The notes beneath the pieces were generated by a model. That model saw only the letters and a list, made by a program, of their open reading frames with translations. It made no database searches and was not told the DNA's origin. Position numbers and translations under genes: made by a program. 64,000 nt of DNA from Bradyrhizobium sp. 200 (lineage in GTDB: Bacteria > Pseudomonadota > Alphaproteobacteria > Rhizobiales > Xanthobacteraceae), in the NCBI RefSeq assembly GCF_023100945.1, contig NZ_CP064689.1, positions 8,414,001-8,478,000 on the forward strand. The letters are read 5' to 3'. This document shows, one piece after another, positions 9,831 through 17,724 of the stretch (the first letter of the stretch is position 1; every line of letters begins with the position of its first letter).

Positions 9831-10111
9831 AGGAGGCGTTCAAATGGCCCCTCAAGCGCCACCTGTTCGAAGAGCCATTCAAAGTCGTCGCGCGCGTCGG
9901 TTCGATGGGAAGCGATGAGCGCGTGCTCGAACCCGACCAGGACAGGAGGTCCAACAAACTCGACGTGCAAATCATTCCGAAGCGCAGCGGCGAACTGTTC
10001 CTCTACGTCAACGAAGCGGTGTGGGGATGGCCGTGGAAGCGCGACTATTTCTACAAGGACAATTCCGGCAAAGCCACGATAAGCGTGCAGCGCACCCGCC
10101 TGTCGAACTGA
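9818..10111 (+). pseudogene. Out-of-frame C-terminal domain of the DUF2235 protein
   Basis: In the -1 frame relative to the preceding gene the DNA encodes HEIKEAFKWPLKRHLFEEPF, then FKVVARVGSMGSDERVL, GELFLYVNEAVWG and DYFYKDNSGKATISVQ. This is a compact domain with no start codon of its own before residue-like position 9905. It reads as the natural continuation of the DUF2235 protein: the in-frame end SGLVMK-stop and the other frame's GLGHEIKEAF meet at 9818-9830. I recall related proteins ending with this kind of LPLKR...GELFLFVNDAV domain, but cannot check that here. A single indel (mutation or sequencing error) is the simplest explanation. AAAGGAGG straddles the stop (9828-9836), so separate translation from ATG 9905 cannot be excluded. 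Confidence 0.6.
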
Positions 10112-10120
10112 GAGGTCATC

Positions 10121-10258
10121 ATGAAAGCGCCTAAGGTCGTCGACACCGATCGCACGATCAATCTGTTGACCGCATTCCGGAATGCCAAGATTGGCGCCAA
10201 TGGTCTGGCGATCATCCAGATCTTTGTGCTGGGCCTCGCCGGCGCGATCTGGAAATAG
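10121..10258 (+). CDS. Small protein with one hydrophobic segment
   Basis: A 45-codon reading frame starts at ATG 10121, ten bases past the stop of the DUF2235 tail, with GAGAGG upstream. The product begins MKAPKVVDTDRTINLLTAF and ends in a hydrophobic run, GLAIIQIFVLGLAGAIWK, that could form one membrane segment. The close spacing suggests translation from the same transcript as the DUF2235 gene. No family is recognised and the frame is short, so the call rests on the start signal, spacing and composition. Confidence 0.4.
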   Translation: MKAPKVVDTDRTINLLTAFRNAKIGANGLAIIQIFVLGLAGAIWK

Positions 10259-10374
10259 ATCGACGGCGACTTCTCCGGAAACGCCGGATCGCCGGTCACG
10301 ATGCCGCATCAACTGCCGGGAACACGCAGGCGATCTATCCGTTGATCACCATCCCAACACATGAGGACATGGCG

Positions 10375-10575
10375 ATGGATTGGAACAGGGTTGAAGGCAA
10401 CTGGAAACAGTTCAAGGGCTCGGCCAAGGAGAAGTGGGGCAAACTCACCGATGACGATCTCAACGTGATCGAGGGCCGCCGCGAACAACTCGAAGGCAAA
10501 CTGCAGCAACGCTACGGCTTTGCCAAAGACCAGATCCGCAAGGACGTAGACGACTGGTTCCAGACGTTGAGGTAG
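10375..10575 (+). CDS. CsbD family stress-response protein
   Basis: A 66-residue hydrophilic protein reading MDWNRVEGNWKQFKGSAKEK, then WGKLTDDDLNVIEGRREQLE, the classic CsbD signature (VEGNWKQxKGxxKEKWGKLTDDD). Family members are induced by general stress in many bacteria; the molecular role is unknown. The ATG at 10375 is chosen over one at 10369 because GAGGA (10363-10367) lies seven bases upstream of 10375 but only one base from 10369. A terminator-like hairpin follows 22 bases after the stop. Confidence 0.93.
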   Translation: MDWNRVEGNWKQFKGSAKEKWGKLTDDDLNVIEGRREQLEGKLQQRYGFAKDQIRKDVDDWFQTLR

Positions 10576-10597
10576 AGTCGCGCGTCCCGAACATCAG

Positions 10598-10626
10598 AAG
10601 CCCCAGCATCGGCCGGGGCTTTTCGT
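10598..10626 (+). terminator. Terminator after the csbD-like gene
   Basis: AAGCCCC and GGGGCTT form a stem around AGCATCGGCC, ending in TTTTCGTTT. The T-run is interrupted by one C, so it is weaker than the glcB terminator. It lies between a rightward and a leftward gene and may serve both. Confidence 0.65.
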
Positions 10627-10639
10627 TTGGGGCGTCGCC

Positions 10640-10792
10640 CTAAACCGTGATGTATCTCAGCAGCGAGATCACGCCCAGAATGATCACCACAACGCGGGCG
10701 ATCTGCTTGGCGCGGCCGTCGAGCGGCAGGAGGTTGATGAGATAAAGGATGAGAATAACGACCAGGAATGTGATCAGGATACTGACAAGCAT
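10640..10792 (-). CDS. Small two-segment membrane protein (Thivi_2564-like)
   Basis: A 50-residue protein starting MLVSILITFLVVILILYLIN and followed by LLPLDGRAKQIARVVVIILG and VISLLRYITV. It has two hydrophobic helices separated by a DGRAKQ turn. This pattern, LILxLIN..LPxDGRxKxI..VVVII, is that of the short Thivi_2564-type membrane proteins. AAGGGGGA is present seven bases before the ATG at 10792, supporting expression. It is transcribed convergently to the csbD-like gene. The function is unknown. Confidence 0.75.
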   Translation of the reverse strand: MLVSILITFLVVILILYLINLLPLDGRAKQIARVVVIILGVISLLRYITV

Positions 10793-10993
10793 GCGGGTCC
10801 CCCTTCGGCGCTCGCGAAATGCGCTGGTAATACTTTGTTAACGTGAACCGGCGCGGCAGGTTCCAAGCGGGGAACCGCAAATCTCCTGGAAAATCCCAAG
10901 CCGTATCAATGCCCCGTAATACTACCCGGGTTCCAACTGGAATAAGTATTTACCCTTTTCCCTCCAAATGGCCGCGCGTCTTGGGGGAGCATC

Positions 10994-13087
10994 ATGTTGA
11001 ACCGTCTGACCGTATCCGCGTTGCTGAAGACCGTTATCCTCGCCACCTCTTTCTGCCTAGTGGTTGGATTTTCACTCAATGCCTGGGACTCCTGGGGCCG
11101 CTTGCAGGTCGCGAGCCGCATTGCGGTGATCGCCGACGCTTCGGCGAACATGTTCAAGGCGATGCACAATCTGCGCACCGACCGCTCCACAACCAACCGG
11201 TTGTTGAATTCCGATGCGCCGATGGATCCCGATATCGAGAAGTATCTGCGCAACATTCGCGACACCGAGATGCCGGCGATGGCCAACGCGCTCGGCCTGC
11301 TCGGCGGGATGGAATTCACGCAGAAAGCAACGCTGGTGCCCGAGTTCGATCGCCTGCTCAAGGCGATGACCGCAATGCAGAAGGAATTCTGGGAAGCCAT
11401 GGGCAAGCCGAAGGCCTCGCGCCGTCCGACACTGGTCAAGGAGTATATGGACACGGCGACCGCGATGCTGGATACGCTCGACAAGCTGTCCGGGTCGGTT
11501 GCCGCCGCCATCAATCACCAGGACGCGACGATCGACCAGTTGCTGGCGATCAAGCAGATCGCCTGGCTGTTACGCAACACCGCCGGCGAAGCGTCGCTGA
11601 TCGTCGCAATCGGACTCAACAGCGGCAAGATCACGCCGGAGGCGAAGCTTGCCTATACGAAATATGCCGGCGGCATCGACGCCGCATGGAGCGCGCTGGA
11701 ATTGACGGCGGCGGGGATGCAATTGCCTCCGGCGATTTCCGCCGCCATGGCCGCAACCAAGACCGGCTATTTCGAGCCGCAATATCTCGCCTTGCGCGAT
11801 CGGTTGCTGACGCAGATCGCCGCCGGCGAGAAGGCGGAACTGACCCCGAATCAATGGACTCCGATCACGGTCGGACGTCTCGCTACCGCCGTTGGCGTGG
11901 CCGAAGCCGCCCTTGATGCCGCCAGGGATCAAGCCGCGCTGCTGCGCTCCACGGCCCAGCGCTCGCTGATCATGCAACTTTCGCTGCTGGTCGGCGCGCT
12001 GGCGCTCGCATTCGGCGCCATGGCGATCGTCACCCGCCGCGTCATCAAGCCGCTGAACAACATGCGCGACGCCATGTTGAAGGTCGCGGCCGGCGACCTC
12101 AACGTCGATACCGGCTACGCCGCGCGTCACGACGAAATCGGCGCGCTGGCCGGCGCGCTGGAGACCTTCAAGCAGCAGGCCGCCGACAAAGCCCGGATCG
12201 AGGCGCAGGAGCGCGAGCGCAACGCCGGCGCCACGGCGCGGCAGCAGGCGATCGAGAGCTATGTCGGCGAGTTCGAGAGCATGGTGCGCCAGACGCTCAA
12301 CCAGCTAGGCGATGCCTCCGGCCAGATGCGGACCACCTCGACCAGTCTGTCGACGATTTCGCGCCAGACCAACGAGCGCGTCCAGGTCGCCGAGAAGGCT
12401 TCCGGCGAGGCCTCGATGAGCGTCGAGACGGTCGCCGCCGCTTCCGAGGAGCTCAGCGCCTCGATCAACGACATCAGTCAGCAGGCGGCGCACGCCGCCG
12501 GCATCGCCAGCCGCGCGGTCGGCCAGGCGCGCAACACCGACGGCACCGTCCAGGGGCTCGCCCAATCGGCAGGACGGATCGGCGAAGTCGTAGGTCTCAT
12601 CAACACCATCGCCGCCCAGACCAACCTGCTTGCGCTCAACGCCACCATCGAGGCCGCGCGCGCCGGCGAGGCCGGCCGCGGCTTCGCGGTGGTCGCCTCC
12701 GAGGTCAAATCGCTGGCGAGCCAGACGGCGAAGGCGACCGAGGAAATCTCCGAGCAGATCTCCGACATCCAGCGGGTCGCCGGCGAAGCCATCGACGCCA
12801 TCAAGGGTATCGGCAGCATCATCGGCGAGGTCAACGAGGTCGCAACCGCGATTGCCGCCGCCGTGCAGCAGCAAGGCGCCGCCACCCAGGAGATCACGCG
12901 CTCGACGCAGTTTGCCGCGCAGGGCACCAAGAACGTTTCCGACAACATCACCGGCGTGAAGGCCGATGCGGACGCCGCAGCCGCCGCCGCCGAGGATGTG
13001 AAGCAGGCTTCCCAGACGCTGGAAACGCAGAGCCAGCAATTGGGCAGTCAGGTCACTCAATTCCTCGGCAAGATCCGCGCGGCTTAA
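10994..13087 (+). CDS. Methyl-accepting chemotaxis protein
   Basis: A 697-residue transmembrane chemoreceptor. A first membrane helix lies at about residues 10-30 and a periplasmic helical sensor domain at about 31-315. The second helix, [18 protein letters not shown], is near 325-343, then a HAMP domain to about 395 and a long coiled-coil signalling domain. The conserved hairpin tip [20 protein letters not shown] is followed by [16 protein letters not shown], the CheA/CheW contact region. The C-terminus [15 protein letters not shown] has no CheR-binding pentapeptide. No che genes are adjacent, so this is an orphan receptor; its ligand cannot be inferred. Confidence 0.95.
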   Translation: MLNRLTVSALLKTVILATSFCLVVGFSLNAWDSWGRLQVASRIAVIADASANMFKAMHNLRTDRSTTNRLLNSDAPMDPDIEKYLRNIRDTEMPAMANALGLLGGMEFTQKATLVPEFDRLLKAMTAMQKEFWEAMGKPKASRRPTLVKEYMDTATAMLDTLDKLSGSVAAAINHQDATIDQLLAIKQIAWLLRNTAGEASLIVAIGLNSGKITPEAKLAYTKYAGGIDAAWSALELTAAGMQLPPAISAAMAATKTGYFEPQYLALRDRLLTQIAAGEKAELTPNQWTPITVGRLATAVGVAEAALDAARDQAALLRSTAQRSLIMQLSLLVGALALAFGAMAIVTRRVIKPLNNMRDAMLKVAAGDLNVDTGYAARHDEIGALAGALETFKQQAADKARIEAQERERNAGATARQQAIESYVGEFESMVRQTLNQLGDASGQMRTTSTSLSTISRQTNERVQVAEKASGEASMSVETVAAASEELSASINDISQQAAHAAGIASRAVGQARNTDGTVQGLAQSAGRIGEVVGLINTIAAQTNLLALNATIEAARAGEAGRGFAVVASEVKSLASQTAKATEEISEQISDIQRVAGEAIDAIKGIGSIIGEVNEVATAIAAAVQQQGAATQEITRSTQFAAQGTKNVSDNITGVKADADAAAAAAEDVKQASQTLETQSQQLGSQVTQFLGKIRAA

Positions 13088-13093
13088 AGACTC

Positions 13094-13182
13094 GTCATGC
13101 CCGGGCTTGACCCGGGCATCCATCCATCTTCATGCGACTCTAGCGAGGGCGATGGATGGCCGGGTCGAGCCCGGCCATGACA
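13094..13182. repeat. Paired palindromic intergenic repeat (REP-like)
   Basis: GTCATGCCCGGGCTTGACCC begins a left element that is itself palindromic (GCCCGGG...CCCGGGC). A right element, GATGGATGGCCGGGTCGAG continuing CCCGGCCATGAC, is its inverted, slightly diverged partner. The whole 89-base unit could fold as one long hairpin. This type of dispersed repeat is frequent between genes in Bradyrhizobium relatives. It separates the chemoreceptor gene from the convergent DUF2865 gene and may act as a bidirectional terminator. Confidence 0.8.
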
Positions 13183-13195
13183 GCCGCCAAACCTC

Positions 13196-13840
13196 TCACT
13201 CCCGCGCCACCACAGGCACGCGCCCGTATTTGGCGCGGACCTTCTCGGAGGCGGGTGAGAAATTCAGTTCGGCGCCGCGCTTGTCGCCGCTGCGGCCCGC
13301 GACCAGAAGGCCGTTCTCGCCGGCGACGATGTCGCCCTTGCGCAGCGTCGGGTCGTCCTCGATCTTGACCGGCGCGAGCCCGATCTGGTCCTTGCCGTTG
13401 CAGGTGCAGCCGCTGACGAGCTCGTTGCGATAGCGGAACGCGTTCGGCAGCTCCGAATAGGCCTTGCCGTTTTCAGCGGTCGCATGGTCGATGCTGCTGC
13501 CGTAGAACACCTTCGTCTCGCTCGCCGGGCAGAAGCTGTTGCAGGACGCCGCTCGGCTCGCATTGTCTGATGCGGTGAGCGGGAAATAGCGCCCGTCGCA
13601 GGTCCGCACGCAAAACGCCTGGCCACCGCCTCCGCCATAGCGGGCACGTCCCTCGCCCCGCGGCGCGTAGACCTGGCCGTCGTCATTGCCGAACGGCATC
13701 TGGATATAAGGCTGGTGGCGCGGGCGGGCGAACCCGCCGAACAGTTGCGAGAAAAAGTCCTGGGCCTGCGCGGCAGGAGCCAGCGCCGAAGCGCATACCA
13801 GCGCGGCTGCCCCCCATGCTGCCGGTCTTCCCAATCGCAT
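13196..13840 (-). CDS. DUF2865 exported protein
   Basis: A 214-residue protein with a signal peptide: MRLGRPAAWGAAALVCASAL then a likely cleavage after AQA near residue 27, giving a periplasmic product. The mature part contains FCVRTCDGRYFPLTASDNAS, SCNSFCPASETKVFYGSSID and VSGCTCNGKDQIGLAPVKIE. This cysteine-spaced pattern defines DUF2865, a family common in Bradyrhizobiaceae, with probable disulfides. The ATG at 13840 is chosen because GGAGAAGG precedes it, over an upstream in-frame Met lacking such a site. Function unknown; the neighbouring L,D-transpeptidase reads the same way, but the family is not known to be linked to peptidoglycan. Confidence 0.85.
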   Translation of the reverse strand: MRLGRPAAWGAAALVCASALAPAAQAQDFFSQLFGGFARPRHQPYIQMPFGNDDGQVYAPRGEGRARYGGGGGQAFCVRTCDGRYFPLTASDNASRAASCNSFCPASETKVFYGSSIDHATAENGKAYSELPNAFRYRNELVSGCTCNGKDQIGLAPVKIEDDPTLRKGDIVAGENGLLVAGRSGDKRGAELNFSPASEKVRAKYGRVPVVARE

Positions 13841-13874
13841 CGACCTTCTCCTCTCACGCAACATCACGCATCGA

Positions 13875-14645
13875 TCAGTTGAACCGCGGCGCCGTCAGGT
13901 TCATCGCCTGGTGACCCGACGGCGCGGCCGCGACCGGGCGCGGATGCACGCCGGCTGGACGAGCCGCGGTGCCGGTCCTGGCTTCGCCGCCCCGCGCCAT
14001 GACCGGCGCGTTCTTCGGCAGCACCACGACCTTGGTGCCGAGATCGACCCGGCTGAACAGATCGATGACGTCTTCATTGGTCAGGCGGATGCAGCCCGAC
14101 GAGACGAACTTCCCGATCGTCGAGGGATCGTTGGTGCCGTGAATGCGGTACTGGCTGGTGCCGAGATACATCGCCCGCGCGCCCAGCGGATTGCCGGGGC
14201 CGCCGGCCATGAAGCGCGGCAGATAGGGCTGGCGCGCGATCATCTCGCTGGGCGGATGCCAGTCCGGCCATTCCGCCTTGCGGCTGATGGTCTGCACGCC
14301 TGACCAGGTAAAGCCTTGGCGGCCGACGCCGACGCCGTAGCGGATGGCGCGGCCCTGGCCGAGCACATAGTAGAGCGTGGTGTTGCCGGTATCGATGATG
14401 ATGGTGCCGGGCGCCTCCGTCGTACCGAAGGCGACGACGGCGCGGCGAAGCCGCTCGGGCGTCGCGCCCTCGTCGGACCCGATCACCTCATCGGCGGGAT
14501 ATGCACTCGGCTGGGCGGAAGCGTAGCCGAACGCCTGCGCATTCGCGGCGCTCGAAACTACCAACGGCGTCAGCAAGACGGCGCTGACGAGCACGAGCGC
14601 GCTTGCCACGCGCGACGAAGGTCGGCGATCGGAGGACTGTGTCAT
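13875..14645 (-). CDS. L,D-transpeptidase (YkuD domain)
   Basis: A 256-residue exported protein that would cross-link peptidoglycan or attach outer-membrane proteins to it. It has a signal peptide (VASALVLVSAVLLTPLVVSS with cleavage after ANA). The catalytic domain carries SGVQTISRKAEWPDWHPPSE, then YRIHGTNDP and the active-site motif SSGCIRLTNEDVIDL with the nucleophilic Cys. The C-terminus is rich in Ala and Pro. The start MTQSSDRRPSS at 14645 is used; a much longer open frame upstream is only the antisense of the transporter gene. Family identity is clear, the specific linkage formed is not. Confidence 0.92.
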   Translation of the reverse strand: MTQSSDRRPSSRVASALVLVSAVLLTPLVVSSAANAQAFGYASAQPSAYPADEVIGSDEGATPERLRRAVVAFGTTEAPGTIIIDTGNTTLYYVLGQGRAIRYGVGVGRQGFTWSGVQTISRKAEWPDWHPPSEMIARQPYLPRFMAGGPGNPLGARAMYLGTSQYRIHGTNDPSTIGKFVSSGCIRLTNEDVIDLFSRVDLGTKVVVLPKNAPVMARGGEARTGTAARPAGVHPRPVAAAPSGHQAMNLTAPRFN

Positions 14646-14870
14646 GGGACTGCCCCGCTGGATGTGTGCATCGCAGGATGCTCTGCAGCAACAAACGCCG
14701 CCACAGGCCGGCGGTTCCGTACGGCTGGAGCGGCGACGCTTCACATCACGCGCGACACCGCTCACGCCCGCGCGATGGAACCTGCGCCTCCATCCCACGT
14801 TATGATCCCAGTCCGGTTCGCGACGTCGCCTGTGCCGTGTCATCGCCGCTTCGGGCGAGGGAAACCCATT

Positions 14871-16088
14871 GTGAGCGTCATCCCTACCAGGCCTTTGCCC
14901 GCCAAGCCTTTGCCCGCCAAGCCTTTGCCCGCCAAGCCTTCGGCCATCAAGCCTTCGGCCGCCAAATCCCCGCCGACAAAGCCTTCGCCCAGTGAACGCC
15001 AACTTCCCAACGGCCACGAAGGCACGCCTGTCCCCGACGCGAAGACCGAATTGCCGCCGGTCATCCGGCGCACCGAACTGGTGGCCTTCGCGCTCATCGG
15101 TATTCTGATTATCTGCGTCATCACCGGGCTCTACCTCGCAAAGGCGTTCTTCCTGCCGATCACGATGGCCTTCATCGTCGGCACCATGCTGTCGCCGGCC
15201 GCCAGCTTCCTCGAGCGCTACCGCGTCCCGCGCGCGGTCGCCGCCGTCCTGATCGTCACCGCAGTTTGCGCAGGCGCCGCCTTCATGATCGGCCTGCTCG
15301 CCTCGCCCGTGATGGAATGGAGCGGCAAACTGCCGGAGCTGGGGTCGCTCCTGAAGGAGAAGCTGCACATTTTCGACCGGCCGCTCGCGCGCTGGCAGGA
15401 ATTGCAGAGCATGATCGGCGGTCCCGATACGCTGTCGACGTTCCATCTGCCGAAATTCGACTGGGTACAGCCGACGCTGGAATTCCTGTCGCCGACCTTC
15501 GCCGAACTCCTGCTGTTCATCGCCACACTGATCCTGTTCATCGCGAGCTGGCGGGAGTTGCGCCGGGCGCTGATCATGAATTTCGGCGACCGGCCAGCAC
15601 GGCTGCGAACGCTGCGGATGATCAACGAGATCGAAGAGCACCTCGGCAACTATTTGCTTGTCGTGACGATGATCAATATCGGCGTCGGCATCGTCACCGG
15701 CCTGATCTGCGCGGTGACGGGCATGCCGAACCCCGCCGGCCTCGGCGCGCTGGCCGCGATCCTGAACTTCATTCCGATCATCGGCCCGGTCGCGATGTTC
15801 GCCGTCCTGGTCGTGGTCGGCCTCGTTGCGCTCCCGACTATCAGCGCCGGATTGATCGCGCCAGCCCTGTTTGCGGCGATGACTTTCATGGAAGGCCATT
15901 TCATCACGCCGACGATCGTCGGGCGCCGGCTGGCGCTGAACGCGCTCGCCGTGTTCGTGACGCTCGCGTTCTGGACCTGGCTGTGGGGCCCGATGGGCGC
16001 GTTCCTGTCGTCGCCGCTCCTGATCGTCGCGCTGATCGTGAAGGAGCATTTGATGCCGCCGAATTCGCCGCAGTTGCCGGAGGATTAG
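14871..16088 (+). CDS. AI-2E family transporter
   Basis: A membrane protein of about 405 residues. The first 75 residues are hydrophilic with a Lys-Pro-Leu-Pro-Ala repeat. Hydrophobic segments follow from about residue 68, including VAFALIGILIICVITGLYLA, AVAAVLIVTAVCAGAAFMIG and, towards the end, LGALAAILNFIPIIGPVAMF with the conserved NFIPxIGP motif of the AI-2E (TqsA/PerM) exporter superfamily. Family members export autoinducer-2, drive Na+/H+ exchange or are uncharacterised; the substrate here is unknown. GTG 14871 is preferred because GAGGGAAA lies just upstream; ATG 14802 is an alternative. It is divergent from the L,D-transpeptidase. Confidence 0.85.
   Translation: MSVIPTRPLPAKPLPAKPLPAKPSAIKPSAAKSPPTKPSPSERQLPNGHEGTPVPDAKTELPPVIRRTELVAFALIGILIICVITGLYLAKAFFLPITMAFIVGTMLSPAASFLERYRVPRAVAAVLIVTAVCAGAAFMIGLLASPVMEWSGKLPELGSLLKEKLHIFDRPLARWQELQSMIGGPDTLSTFHLPKFDWVQPTLEFLSPTFAELLLFIATLILFIASWRELRRALIMNFGDRPARLRTLRMINEIEEHLGNYLLVVTMINIGVGIVTGLICAVTGMPNPAGLGALAAILNFIPIIGPVAMFAVLVVVGLVALPTISAGLIAPALFAAMTFMEGHFITPTIVGRRLALNALAVFVTLAFWTWLWGPMGAFLSSPLLIVALIVKEHLMPPNSPQLPED
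14892..14966 (+). repeat. 15-base tandem repeat inside the AI-2E transporter gene
   Basis: Three identical copies of CCTTTGCCCGCCAAG (14892-14936) are followed by two diverged copies, CCTTCGGCCATCAAG and CCTTCGGCCGCCAAA. They encode a five-residue PLPAK/PSAIK/PSAAK repeat in the cytoplasmic N-terminal tail. Unit number is likely to vary between strains because the repeat preserves the reading frame. Confidence 0.9.
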
Positions 16089-16166
16089 ACCTGGATTTAG
16101 ATCTTGGAACTTCCCATTCGACGGGGCGTTTGTTCGACAAATGAACTCAGTATGCGGGAGCTTTCG

Positions 16167-16532
16167 ATGTCGATGATGAACGAAGCCACGAAAAATCTGA
16201 CGGACAAAGCGACCTACGAACGCCTGGAAAAGGATGTAACCGCCGTGAAAAACGATATCGCAGCCCTGACCGAGCAGATCACCGATGCGCTGAACAGTTT
16301 TGCCGGCACCGCAGGCAAGCAGGCCCGGCGCGGCTACAAGCAGGCGCGCGCCAATGCAGAGCAGGCGGTCGATGAGATGTCGGAGCGCGGCAGCGCCATG
16401 ATGGACGCCGCCCATGACGCGGCCTCCTCGATCGAGGAGACGCTGGAAGACGCCATCACGCAGCGCCCGCTGGCAACGGTCGCGGTGGCGCTTGGTATCG
16501 GTTTTCTGATCGGCGTGACTTGGCGCAGGTAG
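16167..16532 (+). CDS. DUF883 (ElaB/YqjD-like) membrane-anchored protein
   Basis: A 121-residue protein: a charged helical body (KDVTAVKNDIAALTEQITDA and Ala-rich heptads) followed by one C-terminal membrane segment, QRPLATVAVALGIGFLIGVT, ending WRR. This layout with the C-terminal LAxGIGFLIG motif is that of DUF883/YqjD proteins, which anchor ribosomes to the inner membrane in E. coli. The start at 16167 is chosen for the CGGGAG just upstream. The next gene has the same relation to it as YqjE has to YqjD. Confidence 0.85.
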   Translation: MSMMNEATKNLTDKATYERLEKDVTAVKNDIAALTEQITDALNSFAGTAGKQARRGYKQARANAEQAVDEMSERGSAMMDAAHDAASSIEETLEDAITQRPLATVAVALGIGFLIGVTWRR

Positions 16533-16669
16533 GTTTGGCGCAGGTAGATTTGGCGCCGATCGTATGAGATGGCACGTGGCGGCGAGCCAGCCGCCGCGGC
16601 GCCGTTGCGTATTGCGGGTTGTTTCGTTGACGTCGTTTCAGATCGAGGCTTTCGGATCGGGGTTCGGCC

Positions 16670-17116
16670 ATGTTTCAGCGACTGATCGATGATTTCAAGG
16701 AATCGACCGGCACCGCGCTGCGGCTGACTTCGCTGGCGGCAGCGGCGGCCATGGCGTTGCTGGTGACCACCGCCTTTCTTTGCGCGGCGGCCTTCGTGTT
16801 CGTTCTGCAGAATTACGGTCCCGTGCAGGCCTGCCTGACCGGGGCCGCCATCTTCTTCGTCGTCACCTTGATCGCGGCCGGCAGCTACATGGTGCGCAAG
16901 AAGCAGATCGAGAGGCGCGCCGAACAGACGGCGAAGATGGCGAAGTCCACCGCGCAGACCGTGCTGTCCGATCCGATGCTGGTTGCAGCCGGCATCCAGG
17001 TGATCCGCGCCATCGGCGTCAAGAAGCTGATCCCGATCCTTGCCGTCGGCGGACTGGCGCTGGGATTTCTCGCCAGCCGCGCCAACGCGAGCAGCAGTGA
17101 AGCGCCGGCGGAGTAG
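16670..17116 (+). CDS. YqjE-like / phage-holin-family membrane protein
   Basis: A 148-residue protein beginning MFQRLIDDFKESTGTALRLT, with two strong membrane helices at about 22-45 (AAAAAMALLVTTAFLCAAAF) and 52-75 (ACLTGAAIFFVVTLIAAGSY), a basic loop, and a third hydrophobic stretch near 120-135. The form fits the Phage_holin_3_6/YqjE family usually found downstream of DUF883 genes. It is host chromosomal, not prophage: no phage gene is near. Function unknown. Confidence 0.65.
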   Translation: MFQRLIDDFKESTGTALRLTSLAAAAAMALLVTTAFLCAAAFVFVLQNYGPVQACLTGAAIFFVVTLIAAGSYMVRKKQIERRAEQTAKMAKSTAQTVLSDPMLVAAGIQVIRAIGVKKLIPILAVGGLALGFLASRANASSSEAPAE

Positions 17117-17150
17117 GCCGGGCGGCGCACCTTCCATAATCACGCCTTCC

Positions 17151-17226
17151 GTAGCCCGGATGAGCGCAGCGAAATCCGGGGCGGTGTTGGAGTGGCTCCG
17201 GATATTGCTTCGCTCATCCGGGCTAC
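17151..17226. repeat. Inverted repeat with GTAGCCCGGATGAGCG arms
   Basis: GTAGCCCGGATGAGCG (17151-17166) pairs perfectly with CGCTCATCCGGGCTAC (17211-17226). Inside the arms the sequence continues CAGCGAAATCCGG / CCGGATATTGCTTCG, partly complementary. It is another widespread intergenic repeat type of this bacterial group, immediately downstream of the YqjE-like gene. Confidence 0.85.
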
Positions 17227-17587
17227 GACACCGCGAATGCGACCATCCGGTGCGCTGCGGCCTATCGACTCCATCACTGCTGTCTCTGGGATACTGGATC
17301 ACCCGCCTTCGCGGGTGATGACGATCGAGCTCTCCCCGGTGAACGGCTCTTTTGCCACCGTCGCCCCCAAGAAGCTCGCTTCTCGAGAACTTCACGCCAG
17401 CACCGCGGCGTCAGGACCACACGACTTCGCCGTACGCGTCAGGCGCGCTCGTCTTGCGCGCCTTCCGCGTCCATCGCATCTCACCGCACGTTCGTGACGA
17501 TGGCCAACGCCCCTCATCTGCCGTGAGACGGGCGGAGTTATGCGACTGATTTGCCCGACAAGTGGTTTTGTCTCAGCTTTCGCCGTC
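17227..17587. other. Non-coding stretch, repeat-like
   Basis: No convincing gene: the reading frames here are short and lack family motifs. The segment holds a short GC hairpin (CACCCGCCTTCGCGGGTG, 17299-17316) and a block, about 17330-17540, that by memory resembles sequences recurring between genes in Bradyrhizobium genomes. That resemblance is an impression, not a search result. Confidence 0.4.
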
Positions 17588-17710
17588 TTTCCGGGGCTCG
17601 CGAAGCGAGAGCCCGGAATCCATTTGACCGCACAGCCTGCCGCTTGATGGATTCCGGGCTCGCGCGAAGTGGCGCGCCTACGATGTGCAATTGCACATCG
17701 TAGAATGACG
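17588..17710. repeat. Composite palindromic repeat with a 26-base perfect palindrome
   Basis: GAGCCCGGAATCCAT (17609-17623) is the inverted copy of ATGGATTCCGGGCTC (17647-17661), and the left part also folds on itself around GGCTCGCGAAGCGAGAGCC. Adjacent to it, 17678-17703 is a perfect 26-base palindrome, CTACGATGTGCAA then its exact complement. The block lies just past the dsbB stop and could serve as its terminator. Confidence 0.85.
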
Positions 17711-17724
17711 GAGGGAGTTAGAAT

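Noticed and set aside
9815..9836. Programmed -1 frameshift in the DUF2235 gene
   Set aside because: No X-XXY-YYZ slippery heptamer lies before the stop in the proper frame, and the AGGAGG is downstream of it instead of 10-14 bases upstream of a slip site. A plain indel is more likely.
14892..14966. Short tandem repeats as a CRISPR array
   Set aside because: The units are directly adjacent with no spacers, keep the reading frame and lie inside a gene. No cas gene is present.
14646..16415. Extension of the L,D-transpeptidase frame to 846 codons
   Set aside because: The added part is the reverse complement of the AI-2E transporter gene and has no signal peptide or domain; the transpeptidase start at 14645 is supported by its signal peptide.
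16670..17116. Prophage remnant based on the holin-family match
   Set aside because: The gene pairs with a DUF883 gene as YqjE does with YqjD, and no other phage gene is near.
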